DNA of 32,934 nucleotides from Polaromonas sp. (GCF_029945925.1 NZ_JAQSDN010000034.1:1-32934); one strand, 5' to 3'. Shown: positions 1 to 8,792, counted from the stretch's first letter. Numbers and translations are program-made. The notes: generated by a model from the letters alone, not told the origin.

Positions 1-85
1 ATGCAACAGCCGAAGGATATCTCAAAAGTGAATTTTTAAGTTAGCGCTTATGGGATCAGGTCCGGGATGACAAATGGAGAAGGAG

Positions 86-145
86 TTTTGCTATCTATTC
101 AATAGCTGCCTGCGCCCGCTGAATAAGGGGCTGGAGCCACAAAAC
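86..145 (+). repeat. Interspersed hairpin repeat, copy A
   Basis: Intergenic copy downstream of gpsA. It carries the family core ATAGCTGCNTGCGCCCG followed by GGGGCTGGAGCC and an A-rich end, with an internal GCCC...GGGC inverted repeat. Six other copies occur in the window. The rest of positions 1-181 shows no gene that I can support. Confidence 0.8.
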
Positions 146-181
146 ACCATCAACCCGGCCCGGGCCAGGCCGCAGCAGACC

Positions 182-1237
182 CTAACGCAGCTCGGCCGCC
201 GGATCCCGCCCCATCAGCGCCGCCACCGCCTCAGCCGGCTTCACCTGGCCGTCCAGCAAGGCCACCACCGCTTCGGAAATCGGCATCTCGACCCCAAGCC
301 CCTGCGCCCGCTGCACCACCGTGCGGGCGCAGTACACCCCTTCGGCCACATGGCCCAGCGAGGCGACGGCTTGCTGCAGGCTCTGGCCTTGTGCCAGCAA
401 CAGGCCGACCTTGCGGTTGCGGCTCAGGTCGCCGGTTGCCGTCAGCACCAGGTCGCCCAGGCCCGACAGGCCGGTGAAGGTTTCGGCGCGCGCCCCCAGG
501 GCCAGGCCCAGGCGCGTCATTTCGGCCAGGCCGCGCGTGACCAGCGCGGCGCGGGCATTGAGTCCCAGGTTCAATCCGTCGCACAGGCCGGTCGCGATCG
601 CCAGCACGTTCTTGACGGCGGCGCCGACCTCCACGCCGACGATGTCGTCGTTGGCGTAGATGCGCAAGGTCGGGCTGTGGAAGGCCGCCACCAGCGCGTC
701 GCGCACTTCGGCGTGTTCGCTGGCCGCCACCAGCGCGGTCGGCTGGCCGCGCGCCACTTCCTGCGCGAAGCTCGGGCCGCTGAGCGCGCCCGCTCTCAAA
801 TTAATAGCTACCTGCGCCCGTATTTCATGGGCCAAGAGCCCAAAAGGCTTGAAAGATGAGGCGGTGGCCGGAACGGCCGGAAGCGGCGCTTCAAAACCCT
901 TGCACAGCCAGGCCACCGGCACGCGGACGTGCCGCATGCGCTGCAACATGCCGCGCAGGGCCGCAATCGGCGTGGCGATGATGATCAGGTCCTGCTGCGC
1001 CAGCACGGCGTCCAGCGACGCGTCGGAGCCGCCCGCCAGCCGCAGGGCATCGGGCAAGGCAATGCCGGGCAGGTAGCGGGTATTGATCCGCTGCGCCTGC
1101 ATCGCCGCCAGCTGTGCGGCGTCACGCGCCCAGAGGGTCACCTGGTGCCGCGGCAACGCGGCTGAACCCGCCCCGGCTGAAGCACTGACAGCCAACGCCG
1201 TGCCCCAGGCACCGGCGCCAATGACGGCAATTTTCAT
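182..1237 (-). CDS. gpsA: NAD(P)H-dependent glycerol-3-phosphate dehydrogenase
   Basis: Cytoplasmic enzyme that reduces dihydroxyacetone phosphate to sn-glycerol 3-phosphate, the backbone of membrane phospholipids. The 351-residue protein opens with the dinucleotide-binding motif [10 protein letters not shown] (residues 7-16). It has the family signatures CKGFE (112-116), [11 protein letters not shown] (152-162), the catalytic-lysine region [13 protein letters not shown] and the substrate loop [13 protein letters not shown]. It is the last gene of a rhodanese/grxC/secB/gpsA run, 42 bp after secB, as in E. coli. Oddity: residues about 127-150, between CKGFE and LSGP, are encoded by a copy of the interspersed repeat in frame. 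This probably explains part of the extra length over the usual 330-340 residues. The flanking catalytic motifs are intact, so the enzyme is probably functional. Confidence 0.95.
   Translation of the reverse strand: MKIAVIGAGAWGTALAVSASAGAGSAALPRHQVTLWARDAAQLAAMQAQRINTRYLPGIALPDALRLAGGSDASLDAVLAQQDLIIIATPIAALRGMLQRMRHVRVPVAWLCKGFEAPLPAVPATASSFKPFGLLAHEIRAQVAINLRAGALSGPSFAQEVARGQPTALVAASEHAEVRDALVAAFHSPTLRIYANDDIVGVEVGAAVKNVLAIATGLCDGLNLGLNARAALVTRGLAEMTRLGLALGARAETFTGLSGLGDLVLTATGDLSRNRKVGLLLAQGQSLQQAVASLGHVAEGVYCARTVVQRAQGLGVEMPISEAVVALLDGQVKPAEAVAALMGRDPAAELR
795..856 (+). repeat. Interspersed hairpin repeat, copy B, inside gpsA
   Basis: Contains ATAGCTACCTGCGCCCG, then GCCC-GTATTTCAT-GGGC as the hairpin and a GAGCCCAAAAGG end. 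It lies wholly within gpsA, antisense to the gene, and is read through in frame as GpsA residues about 128-148. Confidence 0.75.
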
Positions 1238-1279
1238 GGGAATGGAAAGGCCAGGGGCAATGCCAGCACCACCGCGACC

Positions 1280-1747
1280 TTAAACGATGATTTGCTGGGC
1301 TTCCTGGGCCGCCGAGGCTGCCGCAGCCTGCTGCTGCTCGAACATGGCCTGGAAGTTGATTTCAGCCAGGTTGACCGGCGGGAAACCGCCGCGCTGGATC
1401 ACGTCGGCCACATTGCCGCGCAGGTAGGGGTACACGATCTGCGGACAGGCAATGCCCAGCACCGCGTTGAGCTGCTCGGCCGCCATGTTGCGGATCTCGA
1501 AGATGCCGGCCTGCTTGGCTTCGACCATGAACACGGTCTTGTCTTCGATTTTGGTGTGCACCGTGGCGGTCACGCTGACTTCGTAGAGGCCGTCGGCGAT
1601 CGGGGTCGCCTCGACACCGAGCTGGATATCGACCGCGGGCTGCTCCTGGTTGAGCAGGATTTCGGGAGAATTGGGCTGCTCCAGAGACACGTCCTTGAGG
1701 TAAACGCGCTGGATCTGGAACACGGGATCAAGGTTGGCTTCGGCCAT
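1280..1747 (-). CDS. secB: Protein-export chaperone SecB
   Basis: Tetrameric cytoplasmic chaperone that keeps preproteins unfolded and delivers them to SecA. The protein is 155 residues, the same length as E. coli SecB. It begins [19 protein letters not shown] and contains the conserved [18 protein letters not shown] and [13 protein letters not shown] segments, with an Ala/Gln-rich tail. The frame stays open upstream to 1798, but the start at 1747 matches the family N-terminus, and the extension would run through a terminator-like hairpin. It lies between grxC and gpsA. The stretch upstream holds an intrinsic-terminator-like element only about 20 nt before the start codon. Confidence 0.95.
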   Translation of the reverse strand: MAEANLDPVFQIQRVYLKDVSLEQPNSPEILLNQEQPAVDIQLGVEATPIADGLYEVSVTATVHTKIEDKTVFMVEAKQAGIFEIRNMAAEQLNAVLGIACPQIVYPYLRGNVADVIQRGGFPPVNLAEINFQAMFEQQQAAAASAAQEAQQIIV

Positions 1748-1768
1748 GGTGGTCTTTCGGATTGCTTG

Positions 1769-1796
1769 AAAAATAAAAGCCCGCTGGACAGCAGGC
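1769..1796 (-). terminator. Intrinsic-terminator-like hairpin in the grxC-secB gap
   Basis: On the minus strand GCCTGCTG and CAGCGGGC form a short stem (one G-T pair, 4-nt loop) followed at once by TTTTATTTTT. It sits between the grxC stop and the secB start, ending about 20 nt before the secB ATG. It could attenuate read-through into secB-gpsA. Confidence 0.55.
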
Positions 1797-1858
1797 ACGG
1801 GACATTATCCCCGTTCGGCCCGCCCGCCCCGGACAGCGAGGCCCGGCGGCCTGTGCGC

Positions 1859-2116
1859 TCAGCCGGCCAGCAGGGGCAACAGGCCGCCACGGCCGTCCAG
1901 CGCCATCAGGTCGTCGCACCCACCCACATGGGTCTGGCCGATGAAGATCTGGGGCACGGTCCGGCGACCGGTGATTTCCATCATTTTCTGGCGCTCGTCC
2001 GGTTGCAGGTCAACGCGTATTTCCTCGATCTCTGCCACACCGCGCTGCTTGAGCAATTGCTTGGCTTGAATGCAGTAGGGGCAGGAGGCGGTCAGGTATA
2101 TCTTCACAGGGGACAT
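1859..2116 (-). CDS. grxC: Glutaredoxin 3
   Basis: Small dithiol oxidoreductase of 85 residues that uses glutathione to reduce protein disulfides and mixed disulfides in the cytoplasm. The active site CPYC is at residues 12-15, the cis-proline motif TVPQIFI has Pro55, and the glutathione-binding GGCDDL follows at 65-70. Length and motif order match class I glutaredoxins of the GrxC type. It lies 39 bp downstream of the rhodanese gene and 111 bp upstream of secB, in the order found in E. coli. Confidence 0.93.
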   Translation of the reverse strand: MSPVKIYLTASCPYCIQAKQLLKQRGVAEIEEIRVDLQPDERQKMMEITGRRTVPQIFIGQTHVGGCDDLMALDGRGGLLPLLAG

Positions 2117-2155
2117 CGAAATCTCCGGGTCGGGTCAATGGGCAGCGGCAGGTTG

Positions 2156-2566
2156 TCAGGCCTTCTCAATGGGAAGGTTAGCCTCTTTCCACGATTTCAG
2201 CCCGCCCGACAGGCATTGGGCCTGCTCGTAACCGAGCTTTTTGGCGATGGCCACCGCCCGGTTGGCGCGCGCGCCGGAGGCACACACCAGAATCAGGGGG
2301 AGTGCCTTGTTTTTCACGGTGGCGGGCAGTTTTTCCTCGAATTGTCCAAGCGGCAGGTTTTTGGCGCCGGCCACGTGGCCCGCGGCGAATTCCGGGGCCT
2401 CGCAGACATCGATGACCACGGCCTTCTCACGGTTGATCAGCTGCACGGCGCCGGCGGCGCTGAGCGAACCGGCCGCCATGCCACTGGAGATCAGGGGCCA
2501 GAGCAGCATGCCGCCGGATGCCAACGCAATGGCGATCAGCATCCAGTTGTCGATGAGAAATTTCAC
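2156..2566 (-). CDS. Membrane-anchored rhodanese-like protein (YibN type)
   Basis: Predicted single-domain sulfurtransferase with one N-terminal membrane helix (about residues 8-26), 136 residues in all. The rhodanese active-site loop is visible as CASGAR, with the persulfide cysteine at Cys95, preceded by the [10 protein letters not shown] and [11 protein letters not shown] segments typical of the fold. I chose the GTG start at 2566: AAGGA lies just upstream and the following MKFLIDNW reading gives a clean membrane anchor. The frame is open further upstream to 2722, but that extension has no good start signal. It is the first gene of the grxC-secB-gpsA run, like yibN in E. coli. The physiological acceptor is unknown. 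Confidence 0.85.
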   Translation of the reverse strand: MKFLIDNWMLIAIALASGGMLLWPLISSGMAAGSLSAAGAVQLINREKAVVIDVCEAPEFAAGHVAGAKNLPLGQFEEKLPATVKNKALPLILVCASGARANRAVAIAKKLGYEQAQCLSGGLKSWKEANLPIEKA

Positions 2567-2738
2567 TGTAAGTCCTTCTTGGGTTTTGCAATTAAGGAGT
2601 GATTTTAGAATGCAGGGAGCGCTGCCGGCTTTCCCCGACGCCTGTCGCAGTCTTTGCCCGCCCTTTTGGACACTTTTTTCGCCCCGGGCGCCCTGCCGGG
2701 GCCCTCCCCTTTTCAACTTCACGAAGCTGCCTCACACC

Positions 2739-3482
2739 ATGTACAAACTTGTGCTCATCCGCCACGGCGAATCAACCTGGAACCTGGACAACCGCTTCAC
2801 CGGCTGGACCGACGTGGACCTGACCGCCACCGGCGTGCAGCAGGCCGTCAACGCCGGCCGGCTGCTCAAAATGGAGGGTTACGACTTTGACCTCGCCTAC
2901 ACGAGCGTGCTCAAACGCGCCACGCGCACCCTGTGGCACACGCTCGACGAGATGGACCGCACCTGGTTGCCGGTGGTGCACAGCTGGCGCCTCAACGAGC
3001 GCCACTACGGCGCCCTGCAGGGCCTGAACAAGGCAGAGACCGCCAAAAAATATGGCGACGAGCAGGTCCTGATCTGGCGCCGCAGCTACGACACGCCGCC
3101 GCCGCCACTGGAGCCCAACGACCCGCGCTGCGAACGTGACGACCCGCGCTACGCCAGGTTGAAACCCGGCGAGGTGCCGCTGACCGAATGCCTGAAAGAC
3201 ACGGTGACCCGGGTGCTGCCCTTCTGGAACGAGGCCATGGCGCCGGCCATCCTGGCCGGCAAACGCATTGTGGTGGCGGCACACGGCAATTCGATACGCG
3301 CGCTGGTGAAGTACCTCGACAACATTGCCGACAAGGACATCGTCGGGCTGAACATTCCCAACGGCATTCCGCTGGTGTACGAACTCGATGCCAGTCTCAA
3401 ACCACTGCGCCACTACTACCTGGGCGACAGCGAGGCCATTGCCAAAGCCGAGGCGGCGGTCGCCGCGCAGGGCAAGGCCTGA
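2739..3482 (+). CDS. gpmA: 2,3-bisphosphoglycerate-dependent phosphoglycerate mutase
   Basis: Glycolytic and gluconeogenic enzyme that interconverts 3- and 2-phosphoglycerate through a phosphohistidine. The 247-residue protein has the RHGES motif with phospho-acceptor His9, the [10 protein letters not shown] segment, [12 protein letters not shown] with catalytic Glu87, and AAHGNS with His182. The frame is open far upstream, but the start at 2739 gives the family N-terminus [10 protein letters not shown]. It is divergent from the rhodanese gene across a 172-bp gap and is followed after 191 bp by the S41 protease gene. Confidence 0.96.
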   Translation: MYKLVLIRHGESTWNLDNRFTGWTDVDLTATGVQQAVNAGRLLKMEGYDFDLAYTSVLKRATRTLWHTLDEMDRTWLPVVHSWRLNERHYGALQGLNKAETAKKYGDEQVLIWRRSYDTPPPPLEPNDPRCERDDPRYARLKPGEVPLTECLKDTVTRVLPFWNEAMAPAILAGKRIVVAAHGNSIRALVKYLDNIADKDIVGLNIPNGIPLVYELDASLKPLRHYYLGDSEAIAKAEAAVAAQGKA

Positions 3483-3592
3483 GTACTGACGGCGCCATAC
3501 CGGCGCTCCTGTGTCAACGCGAGGTAAAGGTGACCCGTTTTTAAAACATTCCGGCATGCTGGTGCCAGAGGTAGCGTCGACTGCGGGAACTG

Positions 3593-3621
3593 TTGGCAAG
3601 GGCCTTTCTCCAAGGTGTATA
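3593..3621 (+). promoter_or_regulatory. Sigma-70-like promoter for the S41 protease gene
   Basis: TTGGCA (3593-3598) and TGTATA (3616-3621) are separated by exactly 17 bp and lie about 52 bp upstream of the chosen protease start. Both hexamers match the consensus at four or more positions. Confidence 0.6.
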
Positions 3622-3673
3622 TTGTTTTAAATTCTGTGACAACCGCCCCGAAACCGGGCAAATGAAGGTGTTT

Positions 3674-5110
3674 ATGGGTCAGAAACTCAAGATAGCAGGC
3701 TGGATTTCCATCGGCGCGGTCGCCGGTGCGCTGACCACCGTGCAACTGCAGGCGGTTGCGCGGGGTGGACTCACGCCCCTGCCACTGGAAGAGCTGCAGC
3801 AGCTGGCCGCCGTGTTTGGCATGGTCAAAACCGACTATGTGGAGCCTGTTGACGAGAAAAAACTCATCACCGACGCGATCTCTGGCATGGTCGCCAGCCT
3901 GGACCCGCATTCGGTTTACTTTGACAAGAAGTCCTTCAAGGAATTCCGGGAGGGGACCAGCGGCCGCTTCGTCGGTGTCGGCATCGAGATCTCGCAGGAA
4001 GACGGACTGGTCAAGGTGGTCTCGCCGATCGAAGGCTCCCCGGCCGACCGTGCCGGCCTCAAGCCCAATGACCTGATCACCAAAATCGACGACACCGCGG
4101 TCAAAGGCCTGAGCCTGAACGACGCCGTCAAGAAGATGCGCGGCGAACCCCGGACCAAGGTCACGCTGATGATCTTCCGCAAGGATGAAAACCGCACCTT
4201 CCCGGTGACCATCACGCGCGAGGAAATCCGCACGCAGTCGGTGCGCAGCAAGGTCATCGAGCCCGGTTACGCATGGATTCGCCTGAGCCAGTTCCAGGAG
4301 CGCACGGTCGATGATTTTGTCGCCAAGCTCGAACAGATCTACAAGCAGGAGCCCAACCTCAAGGGGCTGGTGCTGGACCTGCGCAACGACCCGGGCGGCC
4401 TGCTCGACGCCGCCGTCGCCGTGTCCGCCGCCTTCCTGCCCGAGAACGTCACCGTGGTGTCCACCAACGGGCAACTGGCCGAAAGCAAGTTCACTTACAA
4501 GGCTTCTCCCGAGTTCTATCAGCGCCGCAATGCCGCCGATCCGCTCAAACGCCTGCCCGCGGCTGTGAAAAACGTGCCGCTGGTGGTGCTGGTCAACGAA
4601 GGCTCGGCCTCGGCCAGCGAAATTGTCGCCGGCGCGTTGCAGGACTACAAACGTGCCACCATCATGGGCAACCAGACCTTCGGCAAGGGCTCGGTGCAGA
4701 CCGTCCGGCCCCTGGGTCCCGACACCGGCCTGAAGCTCACCACCGCGCGTTATTTCACGCCCAGCGGCAAGTCGATCCAGGCCAAGGGCATCGTGCCCGA
4801 CGTGATGGTGGATGAAACGCTCGAAGGCAGCCCGTTTGCAGCCCTGCGCACGCGTGAAGCCGATCTGGAAAAACACCTGGCCAGCGGCCAGGGTGCCGAA
4901 GTGAAAGACCCGGGGCGTGAAAAAGCCCGCGAGGAAGCCCTCAAGCGCCTGGAAGAAGAGTCCAGGAAAAGCCCCGAGCAGCGCCGCCCGCCCGAGTTCG
5001 GCAGCGACAAGGACTTCCAGCTCGCGCAGGCCATCAACCAGCTCAAGGGCCGGCCCGTGATGATCAGCAAGACCATGGTCGAGCGCAAGGAAGAGAAAAA
5101 GGAAAACTGA
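3674..5110 (+). CDS. S41-family carboxy-terminal processing protease (CtpA-like)
   Basis: Predicted membrane-anchored or periplasmic serine protease that cleaves C-terminal regions of envelope proteins, 478 residues. In order: an N-terminal hydrophobic segment (about 8-28), a helical region, a PDZ domain (about 97-185) and the S41 peptidase core. The Ser/Lys dyad is visible in NEGSASASEIVAGAL (Ser near 313) and TFGKGSVQT (Lys338). The charged C-terminal tail (about 415-478) is Lys/Glu/Arg-rich. I chose the second of two close ATGs because GAAGG lies 5 nt upstream and the MGQKLK start gives a compact signal anchor; the alternative start at 3662 adds four residues. Substrates cannot be told from sequence. 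Confidence 0.92.
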   Translation: MGQKLKIAGWISIGAVAGALTTVQLQAVARGGLTPLPLEELQQLAAVFGMVKTDYVEPVDEKKLITDAISGMVASLDPHSVYFDKKSFKEFREGTSGRFVGVGIEISQEDGLVKVVSPIEGSPADRAGLKPNDLITKIDDTAVKGLSLNDAVKKMRGEPRTKVTLMIFRKDENRTFPVTITREEIRTQSVRSKVIEPGYAWIRLSQFQERTVDDFVAKLEQIYKQEPNLKGLVLDLRNDPGGLLDAAVAVSAAFLPENVTVVSTNGQLAESKFTYKASPEFYQRRNAADPLKRLPAAVKNVPLVVLVNEGSASASEIVAGALQDYKRATIMGNQTFGKGSVQTVRPLGPDTGLKLTTARYFTPSGKSIQAKGIVPDVMVDETLEGSPFAALRTREADLEKHLASGQGAEVKDPGREKAREEALKRLEEESRKSPEQRRPPEFGSDKDFQLAQAINQLKGRPVMISKTMVERKEEKKEN

Positions 5111-5188
5111 CCGCGTCTGCCCGCCAGAGCGCTGGTCCGGACGGGCCGGCAGTCTGGCTGCCCCGCGCTGCCCGGGTCACGTCCACCC

Positions 5189-5944
5189 ATGAACGATACC
5201 CAGTTGCTGCGTTATTCCCGCCACATCCTGCTCGACGAGCTGGGCGTGGAAGGCCAGGACACCCTGCTGTCGTCGCGTGCGCTCATCGTGGGCGCCGGCG
5301 GCCTGGGTTCGCCCGTCGCGCTTTACCTGGGCAGCGCCGGGGTCGGGCGCATCACCGTGGTCGATGACGACCGGGTCGATGCCACCAACCTGCAGCGACA
5401 AATCGCCCACACGCTGGCACGTGTCGGCCAGTACAAGGCGCACTCTGTGCAACAGGCCGTCGCCGCCATCAACCCGGACGTCGAGGTCCTTGCCGTCACC
5501 ACGCGCGCCGACGCTGCGGTGCTCGACGAACACGTCCGGCAGGCCGACGTGGTGCTGGACTGCACCGACAACTTTGCCACGCGCCAGGAGATCAACCGTG
5601 CCTGCGTGAAACACCGCAAACCGCTGGTATCCGGTGCGGCCATCCGCTTCGACGGCCAGGTGACGGTCTACGATCCGCGCCAGAGCACCTCACCCTGTTA
5701 TGCCTGTGTCTTTCCGCCGACGGAGACCGTGCAGGAGGCCCAGTGCGCCACCATGGGCGTGTTTGCCCCGCTGGTGGGCATTGTCGGGACCGTGCAGGCG
5801 GCCGAGGCGCTCAAACTGCTGTGCGGCATCGGCCAGGCACTCACGGGGCGGCTGTTGATGCTCGACGCACGCAACATGGACTGGCACCACGTGCGGGTCG
5901 CACGCCATCCCTCCTGTCCGGTGTGCGGCGGCGCGTCGGCCTGA
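5189..5944 (+). CDS. ThiF/MoeB/HesA-family adenylyltransferase
   Basis: E1-like enzyme that adenylates the C-terminal glycine of a small sulfur-carrier protein, 251 residues. The ATP-binding loop GAGGLG is at 35-40, the DDD...NLQRQ segment is at 59-71, and a structural zinc site is formed by CYAC (170-173) and CPVC (243-246). Cys186 in AQCATMG occupies the place of the catalytic or persulfide cysteine. There is no C-terminal rhodanese domain. No thiS, thiG or moaD lies nearby, so ThiF and MoeB roles cannot be separated here. It starts 78 bp after the S41 protease gene and may share its transcript. It converges on the AsmA gene. Confidence 0.85.
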   Translation: MNDTQLLRYSRHILLDELGVEGQDTLLSSRALIVGAGGLGSPVALYLGSAGVGRITVVDDDRVDATNLQRQIAHTLARVGQYKAHSVQQAVAAINPDVEVLAVTTRADAAVLDEHVRQADVVLDCTDNFATRQEINRACVKHRKPLVSGAAIRFDGQVTVYDPRQSTSPCYACVFPPTETVQEAQCATMGVFAPLVGIVGTVQAAEALKLLCGIGQALTGRLLMLDARNMDWHHVRVARHPSCPVCGGASA

Positions 5945-5945
5945 A

Positions 5946-5963
5946 CGCCGGGCAGGCCCGGCG
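5946..5963. terminator. GC-rich hairpin between converging genes
   Basis: Perfect 7-bp stem, CGCCGGG-CAGG-CCCGGCG, in the 37-bp gap between the ThiF-like and AsmA stop codons. It lacks a T-tract, so a terminating role is only suggested by its position. Confidence 0.3.
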
Positions 5964-5981
5964 CCCCTGAGGCACCGCGGC

Positions 5982-8024
5982 TTATTTGGCCGCCGGGCTG
6001 GCCGCTGCCGGCTTGTCCGGCGGTTTCACCGGGCTGGCCACAGCCAGCACCCGTTCGCAATCAGCATCTTTGCCGGGCCCGGTTTCCACCGTCGCGGCCA
6101 GCGCGAGCAATGGATTGATCGCGCCGAGCAGCAGGGCAATGCCGGCCCGGCCCGCCAGCGCCGCCTTGTCGGGGCCGGCCACCGGCTTCGCGAACGTGCC
6201 GGTGATTTTCAAGGGGGAACGCAGACTCAGGATGCTCTGATCCTTGGGCTGCGGGTACAGCACCAGATCCAGCGTTTCATTGGTCAGGCTGATCTGGCCA
6301 GTGCCGTTGATCAGCGTGTCGGAGGTGTCCAGCAGGATGGCCCGGCTGGTCATCAGGCCCTGCTTGACATCAAACGCCGCGGCAGCGCAACGCAGGGTGA
6401 CATTGCGGTCGCCGCTGGCCAGAAACTTGATGATCTCGCCGCCGTCCAGCCCCATGAACTCGAGCAGGATGTTGCTGACCTGTCCCCGGCCCATCAGCAG
6501 GGCCACGCTACCGGAGGACGAGCCGAGAACCTGGGCGCCGGAGCTGCCGCGGCCGGTCAGGTCGATCCGCCCGTTGAGCTTGCCCAGGCTGCCTTCGGTG
6601 CGTTCGATGCGCGGGAACAGCTGGTTCAGCTGCAACGTGCGGGCTTCGAGTCTGGCATGCACCAGCGCGGGCTTGCTGTTGGCGTCGATGCGGATCAGGC
6701 CGGCAAGCCGGCCACCGGCAACCCCCATGTCCAGCGGGTCGAGCTGCAACACACCGTCTTTCAGGAGAATGCGCGCATCAAAGCGGTCCAGCGGAAAGGC
6801 GCCGGCGTTCTTGACATCCACCACCTTGTAGCTGACGTCTGCATTCATGGTTTTGAGCCGCTCGAAGTCCAGCGTCGCCGTCGGCAACACCTTGCCGACC
6901 GCCTGCACCTGCCTGGCGGCCGAGGAAGGCTTGTCTTTGGCAACGGTTTTGCTCGTTGTGCGTGAAGCACCTGTCGGTACACCAATCAGCGGGCCAAGGT
7001 CCTCGAAATCGAGTGCCTTGGACTGCACCTTGCCCGACAGCAGGGCCAGCTGGCCCGAACGGTCGTAGGTGAGATCACCCGACAGGTCGGATTTGCCCAG
7101 ACGCCCCTGGATGGCGGCCACCTTCCACACGGCCCCCTGCTTGCCGAGATGGCCGCGCAGGGCGTAGGTGGGGGTATCCGGCAAAACGACGCCCAGCAGG
7201 TTGTAGAGGTCCGCCAGCGTGCGGCCCTTGAGGTCGAAATTGGCATCCAGGCCGTCGAGCGACGCCAGATTGCCGATGCTGCCCCTGGCTTGCAGCGTTG
7301 TACGGCCTGCACTGGCATTGACTTCCATCGGAAAGGGGTTGACCTGGGTGTCGCTGAGCTGCAGCACACTGCCGGCGCGGCCCTGGGCCGAGAAGGCCTC
7401 TTTTTTCCAGGTGCCGCGCGCCTTGTAGCTCAGCGGCATGTCCCGGGCCGCCGCCGATGTACCGGCTTCCGCTTCACTCGCAGCGACCACGCCAAACTCG
7501 GTCTTGATGTCGGCCCCCTGCGCTTCGGCCAGGTAATTGAGCACGCCCTTGTCCACCAGCAACTGGCCAATAAGTGGCACGGTACCGGCATCGGACGTGT
7601 CCTTTCCCAACGCCCAGGTGCGCCGGCCATCCGGCTGGATCTGCAGCCCCAGCACCGGCTGGCTCAAGCTGACGCGCGGAAGCTCGAGCTGGCCGCGCAG
7701 CAAGGGCCAGAGCAGGATGTCAAACTCGGCGGACTCGGCCTTGACCAGGTAAGGGTCGCGCGCCCAACCGGGGTTGGCGAAGGTGATGCCATCGGCCTTG
7801 ACCGTGATGCGGCGTCCCAGCTGCACGTCCAGCCGTCGGGTGATTTCAAACTGCCGGCCGGTCTGGTCACTGACATAGCGGTTCACCGGCCCGCGCAACC
7901 AGTCCCACGGAAAAAACACGACCACCAGAATCATGACCGCCAGAACCAGTGCCGCGCCCGCCAGGAACCGACCCCAGAATGGGAAGAGGCGAATACGGGA
8001 GACAATGGAAGCGACACGGGTCAT
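5982..8024 (-). CDS. AsmA-family envelope protein
   Basis: Large inner-membrane-anchored periplasmic protein of the AsmA/TamB-like superfamily, 680 residues. Family members form long beta-rich bridges and are linked to phospholipid or outer-membrane homeostasis. One transmembrane helix is seen at about residues 18-39. After it come the typical AsmA N-terminal segments, such as RQFEITRRLDVQLGRRITV and GITFANPGWA, and a C-terminal AsmA-type region with GRIDLTGRGSS, GRGQVSNILLEFMGLDGG and LYPQPKDQSILSLRSPL. The ATG at 8024 is preferred because it places the membrane helix near the N-terminus; its ribosome site is weak. It converges on the ThiF-like gene and diverges from the receiver gene. Confidence 0.88.
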   Translation of the reverse strand: MTRVASIVSRIRLFPFWGRFLAGAALVLAVMILVVVFFPWDWLRGPVNRYVSDQTGRQFEITRRLDVQLGRRITVKADGITFANPGWARDPYLVKAESAEFDILLWPLLRGQLELPRVSLSQPVLGLQIQPDGRRTWALGKDTSDAGTVPLIGQLLVDKGVLNYLAEAQGADIKTEFGVVAASEAEAGTSAAARDMPLSYKARGTWKKEAFSAQGRAGSVLQLSDTQVNPFPMEVNASAGRTTLQARGSIGNLASLDGLDANFDLKGRTLADLYNLLGVVLPDTPTYALRGHLGKQGAVWKVAAIQGRLGKSDLSGDLTYDRSGQLALLSGKVQSKALDFEDLGPLIGVPTGASRTTSKTVAKDKPSSAARQVQAVGKVLPTATLDFERLKTMNADVSYKVVDVKNAGAFPLDRFDARILLKDGVLQLDPLDMGVAGGRLAGLIRIDANSKPALVHARLEARTLQLNQLFPRIERTEGSLGKLNGRIDLTGRGSSGAQVLGSSSGSVALLMGRGQVSNILLEFMGLDGGEIIKFLASGDRNVTLRCAAAAFDVKQGLMTSRAILLDTSDTLINGTGQISLTNETLDLVLYPQPKDQSILSLRSPLKITGTFAKPVAGPDKAALAGRAGIALLLGAINPLLALAATVETGPGKDADCERVLAVASPVKPPDKPAAASPAAK

Positions 8025-8363
8025 GGGGGCGGCCTGCGATTCTTGATTTGGGAAGACCGGGAGAGGCCCGATACCTGCAAGTGGTTGGCACCGCGCTGTG
8101 AAAGCGAAGGGGAAATCAGCTGACAGTGAAGTATCTGCCGGGAACCGTCGGCACACCGTGGGCAACAGCCATCGATGACTGTCAGTGCCTGCCTACAGTC
8201 AATGAGTAGGAAACATCCTACAAGCCAAGCACTCGCACCCTGTCAAAATCGGTCCGACAACATGGATACATTAGTTAACATGTCAATATGTTCCCGGCCT
8301 AGAGCCGTTGTAACCGTTTGAAAAATGCCGCGGTCAGCGATGGCAGACCGGGATTGAAGCTCA
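8025..8363. other. Divergent intergenic region between AsmA and receiver genes
   Basis: A 339-bp stretch without a supportable gene. It holds a perfect GTAGGA/TCCTAC dyad at 8206-8221, with CCTACA just upstream, and a weaker AACAT/ATGTT dyad at 8277-8292. Together these look like regulator-binding sequence. No clear -35/-10 pair was found. Confidence 0.5.
8206..8221. promoter_or_regulatory. GTAGGA-AACA-TCCTAC dyad upstream of the receiver gene
   Basis: Perfect 6-bp inverted repeat with a 4-bp centre, about 142 bp before the receiver start. A similar GTAGA/TCTAC dyad preceded by the same ATGAGTAG sequence is upstream of the DUF1328 gene, and TCCTACA also occurs upstream of csbD. It may be an operator for the neighbouring LuxR-type regulator, which is inference. 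Confidence 0.4.
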
Positions 8364-8762
8364 GTGGAACTAAAAACTTATATCGTCGAAGACAACGCCA
8401 CCATCCGCGACAATCTCCTGGCTACGCTCGAAGAGCTGGCTGGTATTGATGCAGTGGGTACGGCGGAGACAGAAAATGAAGGCAAGGCCTGGCTGCTGGC
8501 AAACGGTCAGCAATGGGACCTGGCGATCGTGGACCTGTTTCTCAAACAGGGGAGCGGACTGGGCGTTCTCGAAGCCTGCCGCAACCGTATGGTGCATCAA
8601 AAAGTAATCGTGCTGAGCAATTACGCGACGGCCGACATCCGCAAGCGCTGCGCCCAGCTCGGCGTGGACGCGGTCTTCGACAAATCCAACGAGATAGACG
8701 CGCTGATCGACTACTGCATCGAGCAGTGCAGGTCGATCAATGCCGGCCAGCCCCAAAAATAG
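8364..8762 (+). CDS. Stand-alone response-regulator receiver protein
   Basis: Single CheY-like receiver domain of 132 residues with no output domain. The acidic pocket is Glu9/Asp10, the phospho-acceptor is Asp57 in LAIVDLFLKQGSG, Ser85 replaces the usual Thr, and Lys107 is in VFDKSNE. It starts at GTG, with GGGATTGAAG upstream. It converges on the LuxR-type regulator gene across a 30-bp gap, and the histidine kinase follows, so it probably takes part in that phosphorelay as a phosphate sink or adaptor. That role is inferred from position only. Confidence 0.85.
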   Translation: MELKTYIVEDNATIRDNLLATLEELAGIDAVGTAETENEGKAWLLANGQQWDLAIVDLFLKQGSGLGVLEACRNRMVHQKVIVLSNYATADIRKRCAQLGVDAVFDKSNEIDALIDYCIEQCRSINAGQPQK

Positions 8763-8792
8763 GGCTGGCGGCTAGCGGCTAGCGGCAGGCGC

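Noticed and set aside
1748..1798. N-terminal extension of SecB
   Set aside because: SecB of standard length starts at 1747; the extension would translate the terminator-like hairpin.
2567..2722. N-terminal extension of the rhodanese-like protein
   Set aside because: Arg/Gly/Lys-rich low-quality sequence without a start signal; the GTG at 2566 has a proper AAGGA and yields a clear membrane anchor.
3490..3510. GCGCC/GGCGC hairpin after gpmA as a terminator
   Set aside because: Only a 5-bp stem and no T-tract.
8767..8785. GCTAG-CGG-CTAGC dyad between the receiver and LuxR-type genes as a terminator
   Set aside because: Short stem made of a small direct repeat, no T-tract; too weak to call.
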